Assembly (NCBI RefSeq): GCF_011398355.1
Contig: NZ_AP021889.1
Location: 2,356,001 to 2,420,000 of the forward strand
From: Thiosulfatimonas sediminis
Lineage (GTDB): Bacteria; Pseudomonadota; Gammaproteobacteria; Thiomicrospirales; Thiomicrospiraceae
Direction of reading: 5' to 3'
DNA length: 64,000 bases
Both the position numbers and the translations under genes were made by a program. The notes beneath the pieces were generated by a model. The model was not told the origin of the DNA and did not search any database. It saw nothing but the letters and a program-made list of their open reading frames with translations. Position 1 is the first letter of the stretch. The number at the start of each line of letters is the position of its first letter. Shown here piece after piece: positions 1 through 7,317 of this stretch.

Positions 1-1469
1 TTGAGATAGGCGTAAGGATCCAGGCCGTTATTCTTGGCCGATTGAATCAAGCTCATAATATTCGCCGCACGTTGACCACTGCGCAGACTGCCGGCAAACA
101 GCCAATTCTTGCGACCTAACGCCCAAGGTCGGATTTGATTTTCCACCCAGTTATTATCGATGGGCAGGCGGCCATCTCCGAGGTATCGGCTTAAGGCATC
201 CCAACGTTTCAGGCTATAGTGAATCACTTTTTCCGTTGCCCCACCTTTGGGCACTTTTTCTCGATGGACCTGCAGCCATTTGAGCAGCAAGTCCATAATC
301 GGTTTGGATTTTTGCTGCCGAATGGTCTGTCGTTCCTCTGGGGCTAAGGGTTGAATCTCTTTTTCAATCGCGTAAAGTTGCCCCATTAGTTCAATGGCTT
401 GAATGGCAATCGTGCTTTTGCCGCTTTCATGCAGTTCCACGAACTTACGACGGGCATGCGCCATGCAACCGACTTCGCTCACGCCTTGCTTAAAACTGGC
501 TTTGTACCCTGAATAGTCATCGCACACCAACAATCCTTTCCAATCCTGTAGCACCTCTCTTGCGAACTTGCCGTTTCGTCCTTCACTAAAGTGGTAATAC
601 ACCGCCTTATGTTGTGCATTGGCTGGATTGGTGTAGGCCCACAGATAGGCTTTATGGGTTTTCTTATTCCCCGGCTTGAGCATGGGCACTGGGGTTTCAT
701 CGGCGTGCAAGACCGGTTGCGTCAGCAAAAAGTCTTTGAGTGCTTGAGCCACCGGTTCAAGTTGAACACCACAGACGCCGACCCATTCGGCTAAAGTGGA
801 ACTGGGTAATTTAACACCGGCCCGTTCAAAGATCTGAGCTTGACGATACAGCGGTAAGTGATCAGCGTATTTGGCGATGAGCAGATGTGCGAGTAACCCA
901 GAGGTGGGCAGACCTTTGTCAATGATTTGTGGGGGCATCGGTTTTTGAACCAGAGTTTCACAGGCATCGCACGCCCATTTGGAGCGAATATGACGTTCCA
1001 CTTGAGAGCTACCGGGCAGATAATCCAGCTTCTCACTGACGTCTTCACCAATATGGCGTAATTGACAGCCACATGAACAGGTGGTGGATTCGGGATCATG
1101 ACGGATTTCAAGACGAGGTAGGTTTTCGGGTAGCGGCTGACGCTTAGGTTTTTTCTTTGGTTGCGCTGTGTCGGTTTTGTCTTTGAGAGATTCCAGTTCC
1201 GATTCAATCGCGGCAATGTCGGCATCGGTCACTTCATCCAACAGTGTCATCTGTAAGGCGCTGATCTGTTCACTTTTGTGTGAGAATTTTAGACGTCTGA
1301 GATAGGCTAACTCATAGGTGAGTTGATCGATTTTAAGCTCTTTTTGTTGAATGGCTTTGGCATTGGCCGCAATGCGTTGGTCTTTTTCTTCAACCTGAAC
1401 CAACAACTGCGCCGCCAGTGTTCGTAACTGGTCAGCAGAGAGTTGATGGAGGTTTGGCATTGTTTTCAT
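1..1469 (-). CDS. tnpC: IS66 family transposase TnpC (3' end off window)
   Basis: This is the DDE transposase of the IS66 element. Reading the minus strand from ATG at 1469 gives about 489 codons without a stop up to base 1, so the gene is open at the window edge and not broken. The N-terminal part is a coiled-coil/leucine-zipper-like region (about residues 1-75). A CxC...CxxC zinc-finger-like segment follows (CSCGC, CDAC). The catalytic core carries HADETPV, CDDYSGY and NNWVENQIRP, supplying the D, D and E. The last codons in view (SLIQSAKNNGLDPYAYL) match the usual C-terminus, so perhaps 20-30 residues are missing. ATG at 1460 is an alternative start. The gene begins 17 bp after tnpB. Confidence 0.93.
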   Translation of the reverse strand, partial: MKTMPNLHQLSADQLRTLAAQLLVQVEEKDQRIAANAKAIQQKELKIDQLTYELAYLRRLKFSHKSEQISALQMTLLDEVTDADIAAIESELESLKDKTDTAQPKKKPKRQPLPENLPRLEIRHDPESTTCSCGCQLRHIGEDVSEKLDYLPGSSQVERHIRSKWACDACETLVQKPMPPQIIDKGLPTSGLLAHLLIAKYADHLPLYRQAQIFERAGVKLPSSTLAEWVGVCGVQLEPVAQALKDFLLTQPVLHADETPVPMLKPGNKKTHKAYLWAYTNPANAQHKAVYYHFSEGRNGKFAREVLQDWKGLLVCDDYSGYKASFKQGVSEVGCMAHARRKFVELHESGKSTIAIQAIELMGQLYAIEKEIQPLAPEERQTIRQQKSKPIMDLLLKWLQVHREKVPKGGATEKVIHYSLKRWDALSRYLGDGRLPIDNNWVENQIRPWALGRKNWLFAGSLRSGQRAANIMSLIQSAKNNGLDPYAYL

Positions 1470-1486
1470 GCCGCGGATTATAAAGA

Positions 1487-1816
1487 CTAACTCAGTGATA
1501 AGGAAGTCTCGAGCCGTTGCCAAGGCAAGCCTTGCACCAGTGCCAGACATTGTTCAGGGGAGAGTGTCACGGAATCGCCCCGCCACAGTTCAGCCCAATG
1601 GAATTTACCTTGATTCAAACGTCGAGCACACAGCCAGATGCCTAAGCCATCGTGGATCAGTATCTTCATTCGATTGCCACGCTTATTGGCAAACAGATAC
1701 GCATGATGGGGTTTGGCCTCACCAAACACGGCAATGACACGAGCTAATGCGGTATCGGGTCCTGCACGCATATCCATGGGTTCAGTCGCCAGCCAATAAT
1801 GATCAATGCGAATCAT
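1487..1816 (-). CDS. tnpB: IS66 accessory protein TnpB
   Basis: A 109-residue protein of the IS66 Orf2 (TnpB) family. Family hallmarks are visible: the N-terminal region with MDMRAGPDTA, then HHAYLFANKRGNRMKILIHDG and the following GIWLCARRL (the tryptophan- and arginine-rich core of these proteins). TnpB is needed for transposition of IS66 elements, but its biochemical role is poorly known. Its start overlaps the stop of tnpA by 4 bp (ATGA type), which suggests translational coupling, and tnpC follows after 17 bp. Length is normal for the family. Confidence 0.93.
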   Translation of the reverse strand: MIRIDHYWLATEPMDMRAGPDTALARVIAVFGEAKPHHAYLFANKRGNRMKILIHDGLGIWLCARRLNQGKFHWAELWRGDSVTLSPEQCLALVQGLPWQRLETSLSLS

Positions 1817-2163
1817 GACTGCACCGACTTGACAAAGGCGCTTAATTTGGCCAATTCTGTGACAGGCCAGTGCACAGCAATCTTGCCTTGAGGTGCAGGC
1901 AGTTCGACCAAGAGCGTTTGAGGCGATGACGGCGGCAGATCGTTCAAGACCAGCGGAATAAATGCCGCTTGGGAAGCATGGCGTTTTTTAAGCTGACGCT
2001 TCCAGTTCTGTATTTGATTGGCATTGATGCCGTAGTCTCGAGCCACTTGTGCAATCGAGGTGTTAGGGTCCTCGCAAGCGGTCAAAACCTGCTGTTTGAA
2101 TTCCCGTGAGTAGCGACGGCGAATCTTTTTGACTGTGGGAAGCGTTGATAGTGTGTCTGTCAT
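1813..2163 (-). CDS. tnpA: IS66 accessory protein TnpA (helix-turn-helix)
   Basis: A 116-residue protein with the N-terminal helix-turn-helix shared by IS66 TnpA and IS3 OrfA: RRYSREFKQQVL (about residues 15-26), then SIAQVARDYGINANQIQNWKR (about 36-56). It probably binds the element ends. The ATG at 2163 is chosen; a GTG at 2193 in the same frame is possible. A perfect 7-bp inverted repeat (GTGCCCA/TGGGCAC, about 2170-2195) just upstream of the ATG could limit its translation. It overlaps tnpB by 4 bp. Confidence 0.9.
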   Translation of the reverse strand: MTDTLSTLPTVKKIRRRYSREFKQQVLTACEDPNTSIAQVARDYGINANQIQNWKRQLKKRHASQAAFIPLVLNDLPPSSPQTLLVELPAPQGKIAVHWPVTELAKLSAFVKSVQS

Positions 2164-2219
2164 AATAAGTGCCCATTTAAAATACGTGGGCACCTAATTA
2201 TTCACAGATAAGTGTGGTT

Positions 2220-2246
2220 GGTAAGAGGTGTTTACCGGACGGTTAC
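2220..2246 (-). repeat. IS66 terminal inverted repeat (tnpA side)
   Basis: On the minus strand the sequence begins GTAACCGTCCGGTAAACACC at 2246. GTAA at the outer end matches the IS66 family convention. The partner repeat is outside the window. The next eight bases outward (2247-2254) would be the target duplication if the boundary is right. Confidence 0.7.
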
Positions 2247-2303
2247 AAAAGTTCCGCGCAAACTGGGCGCTTTAGCCCATATCCATTTTTGTCATTATTT
2301 TTC

Positions 2304-2340
2304 AAAAAAAAACCCGCAATGGGCACTACTCCATGCGGGC
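2304..2340 (-). terminator. Rho-independent terminator, minus strand, no matching gene
   Basis: CCCGCA (2313-2318) pairs with TGCGGG (2334-2339), extended by TGG/CCA. On the minus strand the stem is followed by nine T residues (2304-2312). No minus-strand gene ends upstream of it. Confidence 0.75.
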
Positions 2341-2540
2341 AATTCAATATACGAAGCATAAACAATGAACTTTTATGGCCATTAAGAAGCATTTAAATAA
2401 ACTGTTTATGTGCTTTATTGTAATCAATAAAGTAATTAATGCAAATTTATATTATTGCTAATTTTGCAATAAATAATTTCATAAATAAAAAAATATCAAA
2501 AAACCCCCATTAAAAATCAATAAACCTCTAGTTACACTAA

Positions 2541-2564
2541 AAAAAGCCATAAAAAAGGCTTTTT
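2541..2564. terminator. Bidirectional terminator-like hairpin
   Basis: AAAAAGCC (2541-2548) and GGCTTTTT (2557-2564) form an 8-bp stem with an 8-nt A-rich loop, giving T runs on both strands. It may insulate the gene at 2738. Confidence 0.65.
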
Positions 2565-2737
2565 ATCACTTATGTGCATTTTTTACATTATTTTTACTCT
2601 TGACCATTGCCTTAATTCATAAATTAAGGTAATTTTAACCCACACCAAAACCATCTTTTACCGACAAAGAGATTGGTGGCCATCTTTCTTAATAAAATAA
2701 TGTTATTTTTTTACAAACTCATCATCAGGAGCAAACC

Positions 2738-3721
2738 ATGCTAACTTCATTACTTGGACTCGACACCCCAACAGCAGATGAATTTCATTCAGACGACTTG
2801 ATTGCCGCTACCGTTAGCCAATTAAAAGATTTACCCGTTCTTGGCGCTTCAATTGGCCCACTAATCAGCACACTGCATGGCTTGCCATTAGTCGGTGAAG
2901 ACATTAAGTTCGTTACATCAACGCTACACGCCACTCTGCCAGGCGGCAGCTTGGTCACCGATTTACTGGATACGGTCACCAGCCTGCCAGTTGTCAGTGA
3001 TGTACTTGGCTTAGTTGAAACCCTTGACAATGGCCTATTGGGTGGCATCACGGGTGAGGGCGGCTTATTACCGTCACTCCTAGCACCGACCGGATTAGTT
3101 GGTGGCTTAGTGGGCACGGTTTTAGGCATAGCCGATGGATTACCAATCGTCGGCGACTTATTAAGCGGCGGCAGTAACAGCGGTCTATTAGGTGGCGTAC
3201 TGGGTGACAGTGGTTTACTAGGCGGCTTACTTGGCGGTAATGGCCTACTGGGCGGTGTATTAGGCAGCGATGGACTATTGGGTGGTCTGCTAGGTGAAAC
3301 CGGCGTTGTGGGTAGCGTGTTAAACACTCTAATCGGAGAACAAGGTGTAGTGACAGGCCTAGTCGGCACCGTCACTGGCCTGCTTGACGGCCTACCGATT
3401 GTCGGCGACCTTCTAGGCGGTAATGAAAGCGGTGGTCTTCTAGGCGGACTTCTGGGTGGTAGCGATAATGGCGGTCTTCTAGGTGGCTTACTCGGCGACA
3501 ATGGTCTACTGGGTGGACTACTTGGTGGCGGCGAAAGCGGCGGTATCCTAGATTTGAATGGCTTACTGGGCGGTGAAAATGGACTACTTGACGGCCTACT
3601 GGGCGGTCTAAATGCTGAAGCAACGACCAACACAAGCGTCAGTGCAACACCTGCAAGCGCTGGAATATTGAACATTCTAAGCTTGGGCGAAGACAACTCT
3701 CTATTGAGCGGTATTCTATAA
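2738..3721 (+). CDS. Gly/Leu-rich decapeptide-repeat protein of unknown function
   Basis: A 327-residue, acidic, cysteine-free protein that I do not recognise. It lacks a clear signal peptide. Five LPxxG-like motifs occur: LPVLGASI (32-39), LPLVGEDI (49-56), LPVVSDVL (83-90) and LPIVGDLL twice (135-142, 219-226). Two 20-residue modules, GLVGTVLGIADGLPIVGDLL (123-142) and GLVGTVTGLLDGLPIVGDLL (207-226), lie exactly 84 residues apart. Each is followed by decapeptides of the type GLLGGLLGGN (149-188; 233-290). The tail (292-327) is non-repetitive. ATG 2738 has AGGAG at 2727-2731. Regular Gly/Leu repeats suggest a structural or surface/secreted protein, but this is inference. The gene stands alone between terminators. 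Confidence 0.8.
   Translation: MLTSLLGLDTPTADEFHSDDLIAATVSQLKDLPVLGASIGPLISTLHGLPLVGEDIKFVTSTLHATLPGGSLVTDLLDTVTSLPVVSDVLGLVETLDNGLLGGITGEGGLLPSLLAPTGLVGGLVGTVLGIADGLPIVGDLLSGGSNSGLLGGVLGDSGLLGGLLGGNGLLGGVLGSDGLLGGLLGETGVVGSVLNTLIGEQGVVTGLVGTVTGLLDGLPIVGDLLGGNESGGLLGGLLGGSDNGGLLGGLLGDNGLLGGLLGGGESGGILDLNGLLGGENGLLDGLLGGLNAEATTNTSVSATPASAGILNILSLGEDNSLLSGIL
3182..3607 (+). repeat. In-gene 30-bp repeats encoding GLLGG-LLG decapeptides
   Basis: Four consecutive 10-codon units (3182-3301) encode GLLGGVLGDS, GLLGGLLGGN, GLLGGVLGSD and GLLGGLLGET. A second array (3434-3607) has variants with 1-3 residue insertions. Codons differ between units, so the repeats are old or under selection at protein level rather than fresh DNA copies. 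Confidence 0.85.
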
Positions 3722-4097
3722 TAACGCACTGATTCAATTGCCGTAATACCGCGGTCTATCACTGCGGATACGGTGATTAAAATTCATTGCAAACCCCAAA
3801 AAGCGGTAACTCAAGTTATCGCTTTTTTATTTTCAGTATCACTGAGAAGACTTAAGAAATCACAGAGAGTCACAGAATAACTCACCATTGATTTCAGCAA
3901 GATCATGCAAAAAGCAAATTCTAGGCTTGCTTCCAAATGCATCGCCAAAGCGATGGATGAGAGGCGTAACAACAAAGCGGCCCTTACAAACCTCGCCTGA
4001 AGCGCCCCACTTTTGCTCTCAGTACACTCATCCAATCCATCACGCTAACACCCAATAAATTCAGTACAATACCCATCATTCGCAACAGGAGAAGTCC
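3722..4097. other. Intergenic region with terminator
   Basis: No gene is supported in these 376 bases. A terminator follows the repeat protein (3798-3829). The minus-strand frame at 3811-4035 has no recognisable product and no ribosome site, so I do not call it. AGGAG at 4087-4091 serves the next gene. Confidence 0.6.
3798..3829 (+). terminator. Terminator after the repeat-protein gene
   Basis: AAAAAGCGGTAAC (3798-3810) pairs with GTTATCGCTTTTT (3815-3827) except for one mismatch, with a four-base loop and a T run. A-richness on the other side makes it potentially bidirectional. Confidence 0.85.
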
Positions 4098-4820
4098 ATG
4101 ACCCGCCTTCGCACACTAAACCAACACTCTATTATCCAATACATCACCTTGTTTTTAGCCAGCACAACACTCAGCTTTTCCACGTTTGCCGCCGACCCAA
4201 GCAAATCGCAAGCAAATACTATTGAAAAACCAACAATCCAGCAACAAACGCAAATGTTTGCGATTTGTGCGGCACTTGGCGATAGCAACCAACAGCAGCA
4301 ATTTAAAGAGAAGTTAACCACCTTGTTAGAAAACGAAAATGCGGACAAAAAACAAGGACTCAGCCAACAGCAAATTAATCAATCCAGCGCCAATAAAATT
4401 GCCATATTGCAACGCAATTACGCCGATTATTCATCAACTAGCCGCGAACTACTGTTTGCGAAAGCCTGTCAAAATGACAACTTTGTGATGGATGAAAATT
4501 TTACCGGTTTAGCCATCGAACAACTTCCAACTAACCTGCAACAAAAAATTCGCAGTATCGCTACCTGCGCATTAATTTCTCACTCGCTGCAATTACAACA
4601 ACAAGCACAGCAACTGACTGCGGCGAATACCTTAATTGTGATTGCTGCAGGATTAAACGGGCGTAATCAAGCACTAGAAGAGCTCGCTGAACTGCATAAC
4701 AAAATCATCGCCGAACTCAAACAACTTCCCGAAGCACAAGTTAAAGTGCAATTTGAACAATCCTGTGGCGAAGTTCAAAAAATTCAGCAAGAACGCAAAA
4801 CCAGCACCAATACGCAATAA
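4098..4820 (+). CDS. Exported glutamine-rich protein of unknown function
   Basis: A 240-residue protein I cannot assign. The N-terminus looks like a Sec signal peptide: basic start (MTRLRTLNQH), hydrophobic core (about 12-29), and a probable cleavage site at STFAA-DP (about 32/33). The mature part is helical and very rich in Gln and Asn, with four cysteines (57, 124, 157, 223) that could form two disulfides in the periplasm. ATG 4098 is preceded by AGGAG at 4087-4091. A small two-helix membrane protein starts 27 bp downstream, so the two are probably co-transcribed and may work together at the envelope. Confidence 0.78.
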   Translation: MTRLRTLNQHSIIQYITLFLASTTLSFSTFAADPSKSQANTIEKPTIQQQTQMFAICAALGDSNQQQQFKEKLTTLLENENADKKQGLSQQQINQSSANKIAILQRNYADYSSTSRELLFAKACQNDNFVMDENFTGLAIEQLPTNLQQKIRSIATCALISHSLQLQQQAQQLTAANTLIVIAAGLNGRNQALEELAELHNKIIAELKQLPEAQVKVQFEQSCGEVQKIQQERKTSTNTQ

Positions 4821-4847
4821 CTCAGATTGATATAAAGGAAGCGATCC

Positions 4848-5087
4848 ATGGACATTTTCAGCAAAATTTTTTGGCAAGGCGGTTTAGCACTTAGCGTGAT
4901 TCTGCTCTTTGTCGCCATCAGTGCTTTAATGAACGCCGAAAACGGCCAGCTGACTGTTGCCAATTTAGAACATTTAGGCGGCACCTACACAGCCCTGTTT
5001 GAAACCTTAAAGTTTGTGGTTTACCCCTGGATCGCTCTCGGACTGTTTCTTCTGGGACGCTTTATCTTGCGCATGGTGAAATCCTAA
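4848..5087 (+). CDS. Small two-helix membrane protein
   Basis: A 79-residue protein with two predicted transmembrane helices: about residues 11-29 (GGLALSVILLFVAISALMN) and about 53-74 (FVVYPWIALGLFLLGRFIL), the second followed by the basic end RMVKS. AAAGGAAG lies 7-14 bp upstream of the ATG. It follows the exported Gln-rich protein after 27 bp. Size and topology would fit an accessory subunit of an envelope complex, but no family is recognised. No terminator is evident immediately downstream. Confidence 0.72.
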   Translation: MDIFSKIFWQGGLALSVILLFVAISALMNAENGQLTVANLEHLGGTYTALFETLKFVVYPWIALGLFLLGRFILRMVKS

Positions 5088-5546
5088 CCACAAAACAGCA
5101 TTCGCCACGCACATTCATACTGCACAGCAAACACCCAAAAACGGTGTAAAAACAGCACTTTTAGCTTTTAAATTGATTATTGCAAAAAACGCAATAATCC
5201 AACAATATTGAAAATTATTTTTTACAACTCTCGTTCAAACTTACTTTTAGAGCGTTAAGATGTCTCTTTTTCTAAATACTTAAAGCACTGAAAACTTTTT
5301 TAAGATCTGTAAAGCATAATAAATTACTAATTTCAGCCAATTTTATTGCATTTTTTGCAACAAAGGCTATAATTTTATACTAACGAAATAATGCAAAAAG
5401 TATATAAATAAGAGCCAAAATTCGTTTAAATAGCAGCGCTATAAAACTAATCGAATTTACAACAAAAACTCATTAAATACCATCAAGAGTACGCCCCTGC
5501 ATTAATTCGGACCGTTAAGTTAAGTATTGTTTTAGGGAGATAAACA
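5088..5546. other. AT-rich gap with promoter and long leader
   Basis: No coding sequence is seen in 459 bases. A good sigma-70 promoter at 5346-5373 reads towards the small helix-turn-helix gene and leaves a leader of roughly 165 nt. A 7-bp stem AAATTCG (5418-5424) / CGAATTT (5452-5458) lies in that leader. Confidence 0.6.
5346..5373 (+). promoter_or_regulatory. Sigma-70 promoter for the helix-turn-helix gene
   Basis: TTGCAT (5346-5351), 16 bp, TATAAT (5368-5373). It is the only strong promoter match between 5088 and 5546. Confidence 0.7.
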
Positions 5547-5795
5547 ATGAAATTCAATGAACGCCTTAAATATTACATTGAATACAAAGGCATTATTAAA
5601 CACCGTGTTGCTGAAGTTGCCGGCATTACGCCAAGCGCATTTTTTCGCTTTTTAAATGGCACCAGCACTATGAAGTCCTCAAACATTGAAAAAATCAATG
5701 AAGTTTGGCCAGAAATGATTGCCTTTGCTTTCTCAGTGGATCCAGATATTGCCAAACGCGCTAAAAAGCTTAGATTGTCTGACGAAGACGAATAA
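5547..5795 (+). CDS. Small helix-turn-helix protein (XRE/lambda-repressor-like)
   Basis: An 82-residue protein, almost entirely one DNA-binding domain. Residues about 16-37 (IKHRVAEVAGITPSAFFRFLNG) have the spacing of a lambda-repressor-type helix-turn-helix. The rest (SSNIEKINEVWPEM) fits helices 4-5. The end KLRLSDEDE is charged. ATG 5547 is preceded by TAGGGAGAT. There is no partner gene (toxin, methylase or integrase), so its target is unknown; the long leader suggests post-transcriptional or autoregulation. A terminator follows at 5851-5876. Confidence 0.75.
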   Translation: MKFNERLKYYIEYKGIIKHRVAEVAGITPSAFFRFLNGTSTMKSSNIEKINEVWPEMIAFAFSVDPDIAKRAKKLRLSDEDE

Positions 5796-6115
5796 TCTGC
5801 CGCGTAAAGATTAATGCACGCCAAGTTTGGCGGCTTGATCAACTTGTCTAAACCCGGCACTGTCCGGGTTTTTTATCGTCAGTTGCGCGTGCCGGCACGT
5901 GATGCCGCACCACGATTGCAAATCAAAATAAGAACGCATCGCACAAAAACGCTTAAAACGGTTGTTGTTTTATACAAAAGCTATACAATCAGTAAAACTT
6001 AGCGTTCTAGGAAAGACAAAAATGCGCGACTAATAATGACTAAATGGCCACCCAACACCCATGCCATAAAGATCAAGTAGAGCATTTACCCCTTGCATTA
6101 TCTTTGGAGGAAATT
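5796..6115. other. Intergenic region before hemH
   Basis: This 320-bp region holds the terminator of the helix-turn-helix gene (5851-5876), a 12-bp perfect palindrome CGTGCCGGCACG at 5888-5899, and the hemH leader with GGAGGA at 6105-6110. A TATACA-like -10 near 5985 lacks a well-spaced -35. Confidence 0.55.
5851..5876 (+). terminator. Terminator after the helix-turn-helix gene
   Basis: AACCCGG (5851-5857) pairs with CCGGGTT (5864-5870), followed by a T run to 5874. Confidence 0.88.
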
Positions 6116-7234
6116 ATGTATTACCACGGGCGAGCCCAATTTCATCACGGCGAAAGCAGCGCCGTTGGCGTATTGATTACCAATTTAGGAACCCCAGATG
6201 CGCCAACGAAACAGGCGTTAAAACCGTACCTAAAAGAGTTTTTAGAAGATCCTCGCGTGGTAGAACCACCACCGGCTCGCTGGCTATGGAAACTTATCCT
6301 AAACGGTATTATCTTGAACACTCGTCCAGCGAAGTCGGCTGAAGCCTATGCCAGCGTTTGGGATTCCGAGGGCCCCGGTGCACCATTATTAAACATTACC
6401 AAACGTCAATTAGCAGGAATTAAAAACGCGTTGGAACCGCATTTTGAAGGTCGCGTGGAATTTGCTTTAGCGATGCGTTATGGCAATCCATCCATCGCCA
6501 GTGCTTTACAAGAGCTGCATGAAAAAGGCTGTCAACGTATTGTGGTGCTGCCGCTTTATCCGCAATATGCGGCGGCGACTACCGCTTCCACATTTGACGC
6601 AGTCAGTGCGGAACTGCAAAAATGGCGCTGGATTCCGGAATTGCGTTTTATTAACCATTACCATCGTCATCCAGGTTATATCAAAGCGCTGGCGAACAGT
6701 ATCCGCGAACATCAAGCCGAACATGGCAAGCCGCAATTGCTGGTAATGTCTTACCATGGGGTACCGCAACGTTATTTGGACAATGGCGATCCGTATCATT
6801 GTGAATGCCATGTAACTTCTCGCTTGGTGGCGGATGAGCTCGGTCTAAACAAAGACGAATACAAAGTGACTTTCCAATCTCTATTCGGTAAAGAAGAGTG
6901 GATTAAACCTTATACCGATGCCACGCTTAAATCTCTGCCAGAACAAGGCATTAAAGACATACAAGTTATCTGTCCGGGCTTTTCAGCAGACTGCTTAGAG
7001 ACAATTGAAGAAATCGACGAAGAGAACCGAGAATACTTTGAACACGCCGGCGGTGAAAAATTTAGCTACATCAAGTGCTTGAATGACCGCGAAGACCACA
7101 CTCAAATGTTAGCGAATTTGATTCTGCAACACACTCAAGGTTGGTACGAACGGGATGGTTTTGATGCTGACACCGACAGCAAAGAACGTGCTACCGTTAA
7201 AGAAAATGCCAAAGCGATGAGTTGTCCTTATTAG
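6116..7234 (+). CDS. hemH: Ferrochelatase
   Basis: HemH inserts Fe2+ into protoporphyrin IX, the last step of protoheme synthesis, at the cytoplasmic face of the membrane. The 372-residue product has the N-terminal VLITNLGTPDAPT, the FLEDPRVVE and SEGPGAPLL motifs, the catalytic-histidine region MSYHGVPQRYLDNGDPYHCEC, and the C-terminal FSADCLETIEEI. ATG 6116 is chosen because TTGGAGGA lies 6-13 bp upstream. An in-frame ATG at 6044 would add 24 residues (MATQHPCHKDQ...) outside the conserved domain and lacks a ribosome site. The length is typical of long proteobacterial ferrochelatases. It converges on gltA across a shared terminator. Confidence 0.96.
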   Translation: MYYHGRAQFHHGESSAVGVLITNLGTPDAPTKQALKPYLKEFLEDPRVVEPPPARWLWKLILNGIILNTRPAKSAEAYASVWDSEGPGAPLLNITKRQLAGIKNALEPHFEGRVEFALAMRYGNPSIASALQELHEKGCQRIVVLPLYPQYAAATTASTFDAVSAELQKWRWIPELRFINHYHRHPGYIKALANSIREHQAEHGKPQLLVMSYHGVPQRYLDNGDPYHCECHVTSRLVADELGLNKDEYKVTFQSLFGKEEWIKPYTDATLKSLPEQGIKDIQVICPGFSADCLETIEEIDEENREYFEHAGGEKFSYIKCLNDREDHTQMLANLILQHTQGWYERDGFDADTDSKERATVKENAKAMSCPY

Positions 7235-7263
7235 CCCTTATTCATTAAGTCGCTCAAAAAACC

Positions 7264-7291
7264 AAAAAAGCCGCTTAATTGCGGCTTTTTT
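7264..7291. terminator. Bidirectional terminator between hemH and gltA
   Basis: AAAAAAGCCGC (7264-7274) pairs with GCGGCTTTTTT (7281-7291) around a six-base loop, giving T runs on both strands. It serves two convergent genes. Confidence 0.92.
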
Positions 7292-7317
7292 ATCGCTTGG
7301 TGGAGTGTTCGTTGTCT

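Larger units (their letters stand above)
1..2246 (-). mobile_element. IS66-family insertion sequence, left end outside the window
   Basis: Three minus-strand genes in IS66 order (tnpA, tnpB, tnpC) identify the element. The end upstream of tnpA reads GTAACCGTCCGGTAAACACC on the minus strand, with its outer edge at 2246; a GTAA start is typical of IS66 terminal repeats. The other terminal repeat and the target duplication lie beyond base 1, so the boundary at 2246 is inferred. All three reading frames look intact, so the copy may be active. Confidence 0.88.
2247..2737. other. AT-rich gap between the IS and the repeat-protein gene
   Basis: No coding sequence is recognisable in these 491 bases. 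They hold two terminator-like hairpins (2304-2340 and 2541-2564) and a Shine-Dalgarno sequence AGGAG at 2727-2731 for the gene at 2738. I see no convincing promoter pair. The gene that the minus-strand terminator once served is not present, which fits rearrangement around the IS insertion. Confidence 0.6.

Noticed and set aside
1-1469. The IS66 transposase as a pseudogene split into short frames
   Set aside because: Reading the minus strand from 1469 gives one continuous frame to the window edge with all catalytic motifs; only the stop is outside.
2785-3762. A 325-codon open frame antisense to the Gly/Leu repeat gene
   Set aside because: Its Pro/Arg/Ser-rich product is the mirror of the repeat codons, and the plus strand has the ribosome site and structured repeats.
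3811-4035. A minus-strand frame of 74 codons
   Set aside because: No ribosome site, no recognisable product, and it runs through the terminator of the repeat-protein gene.
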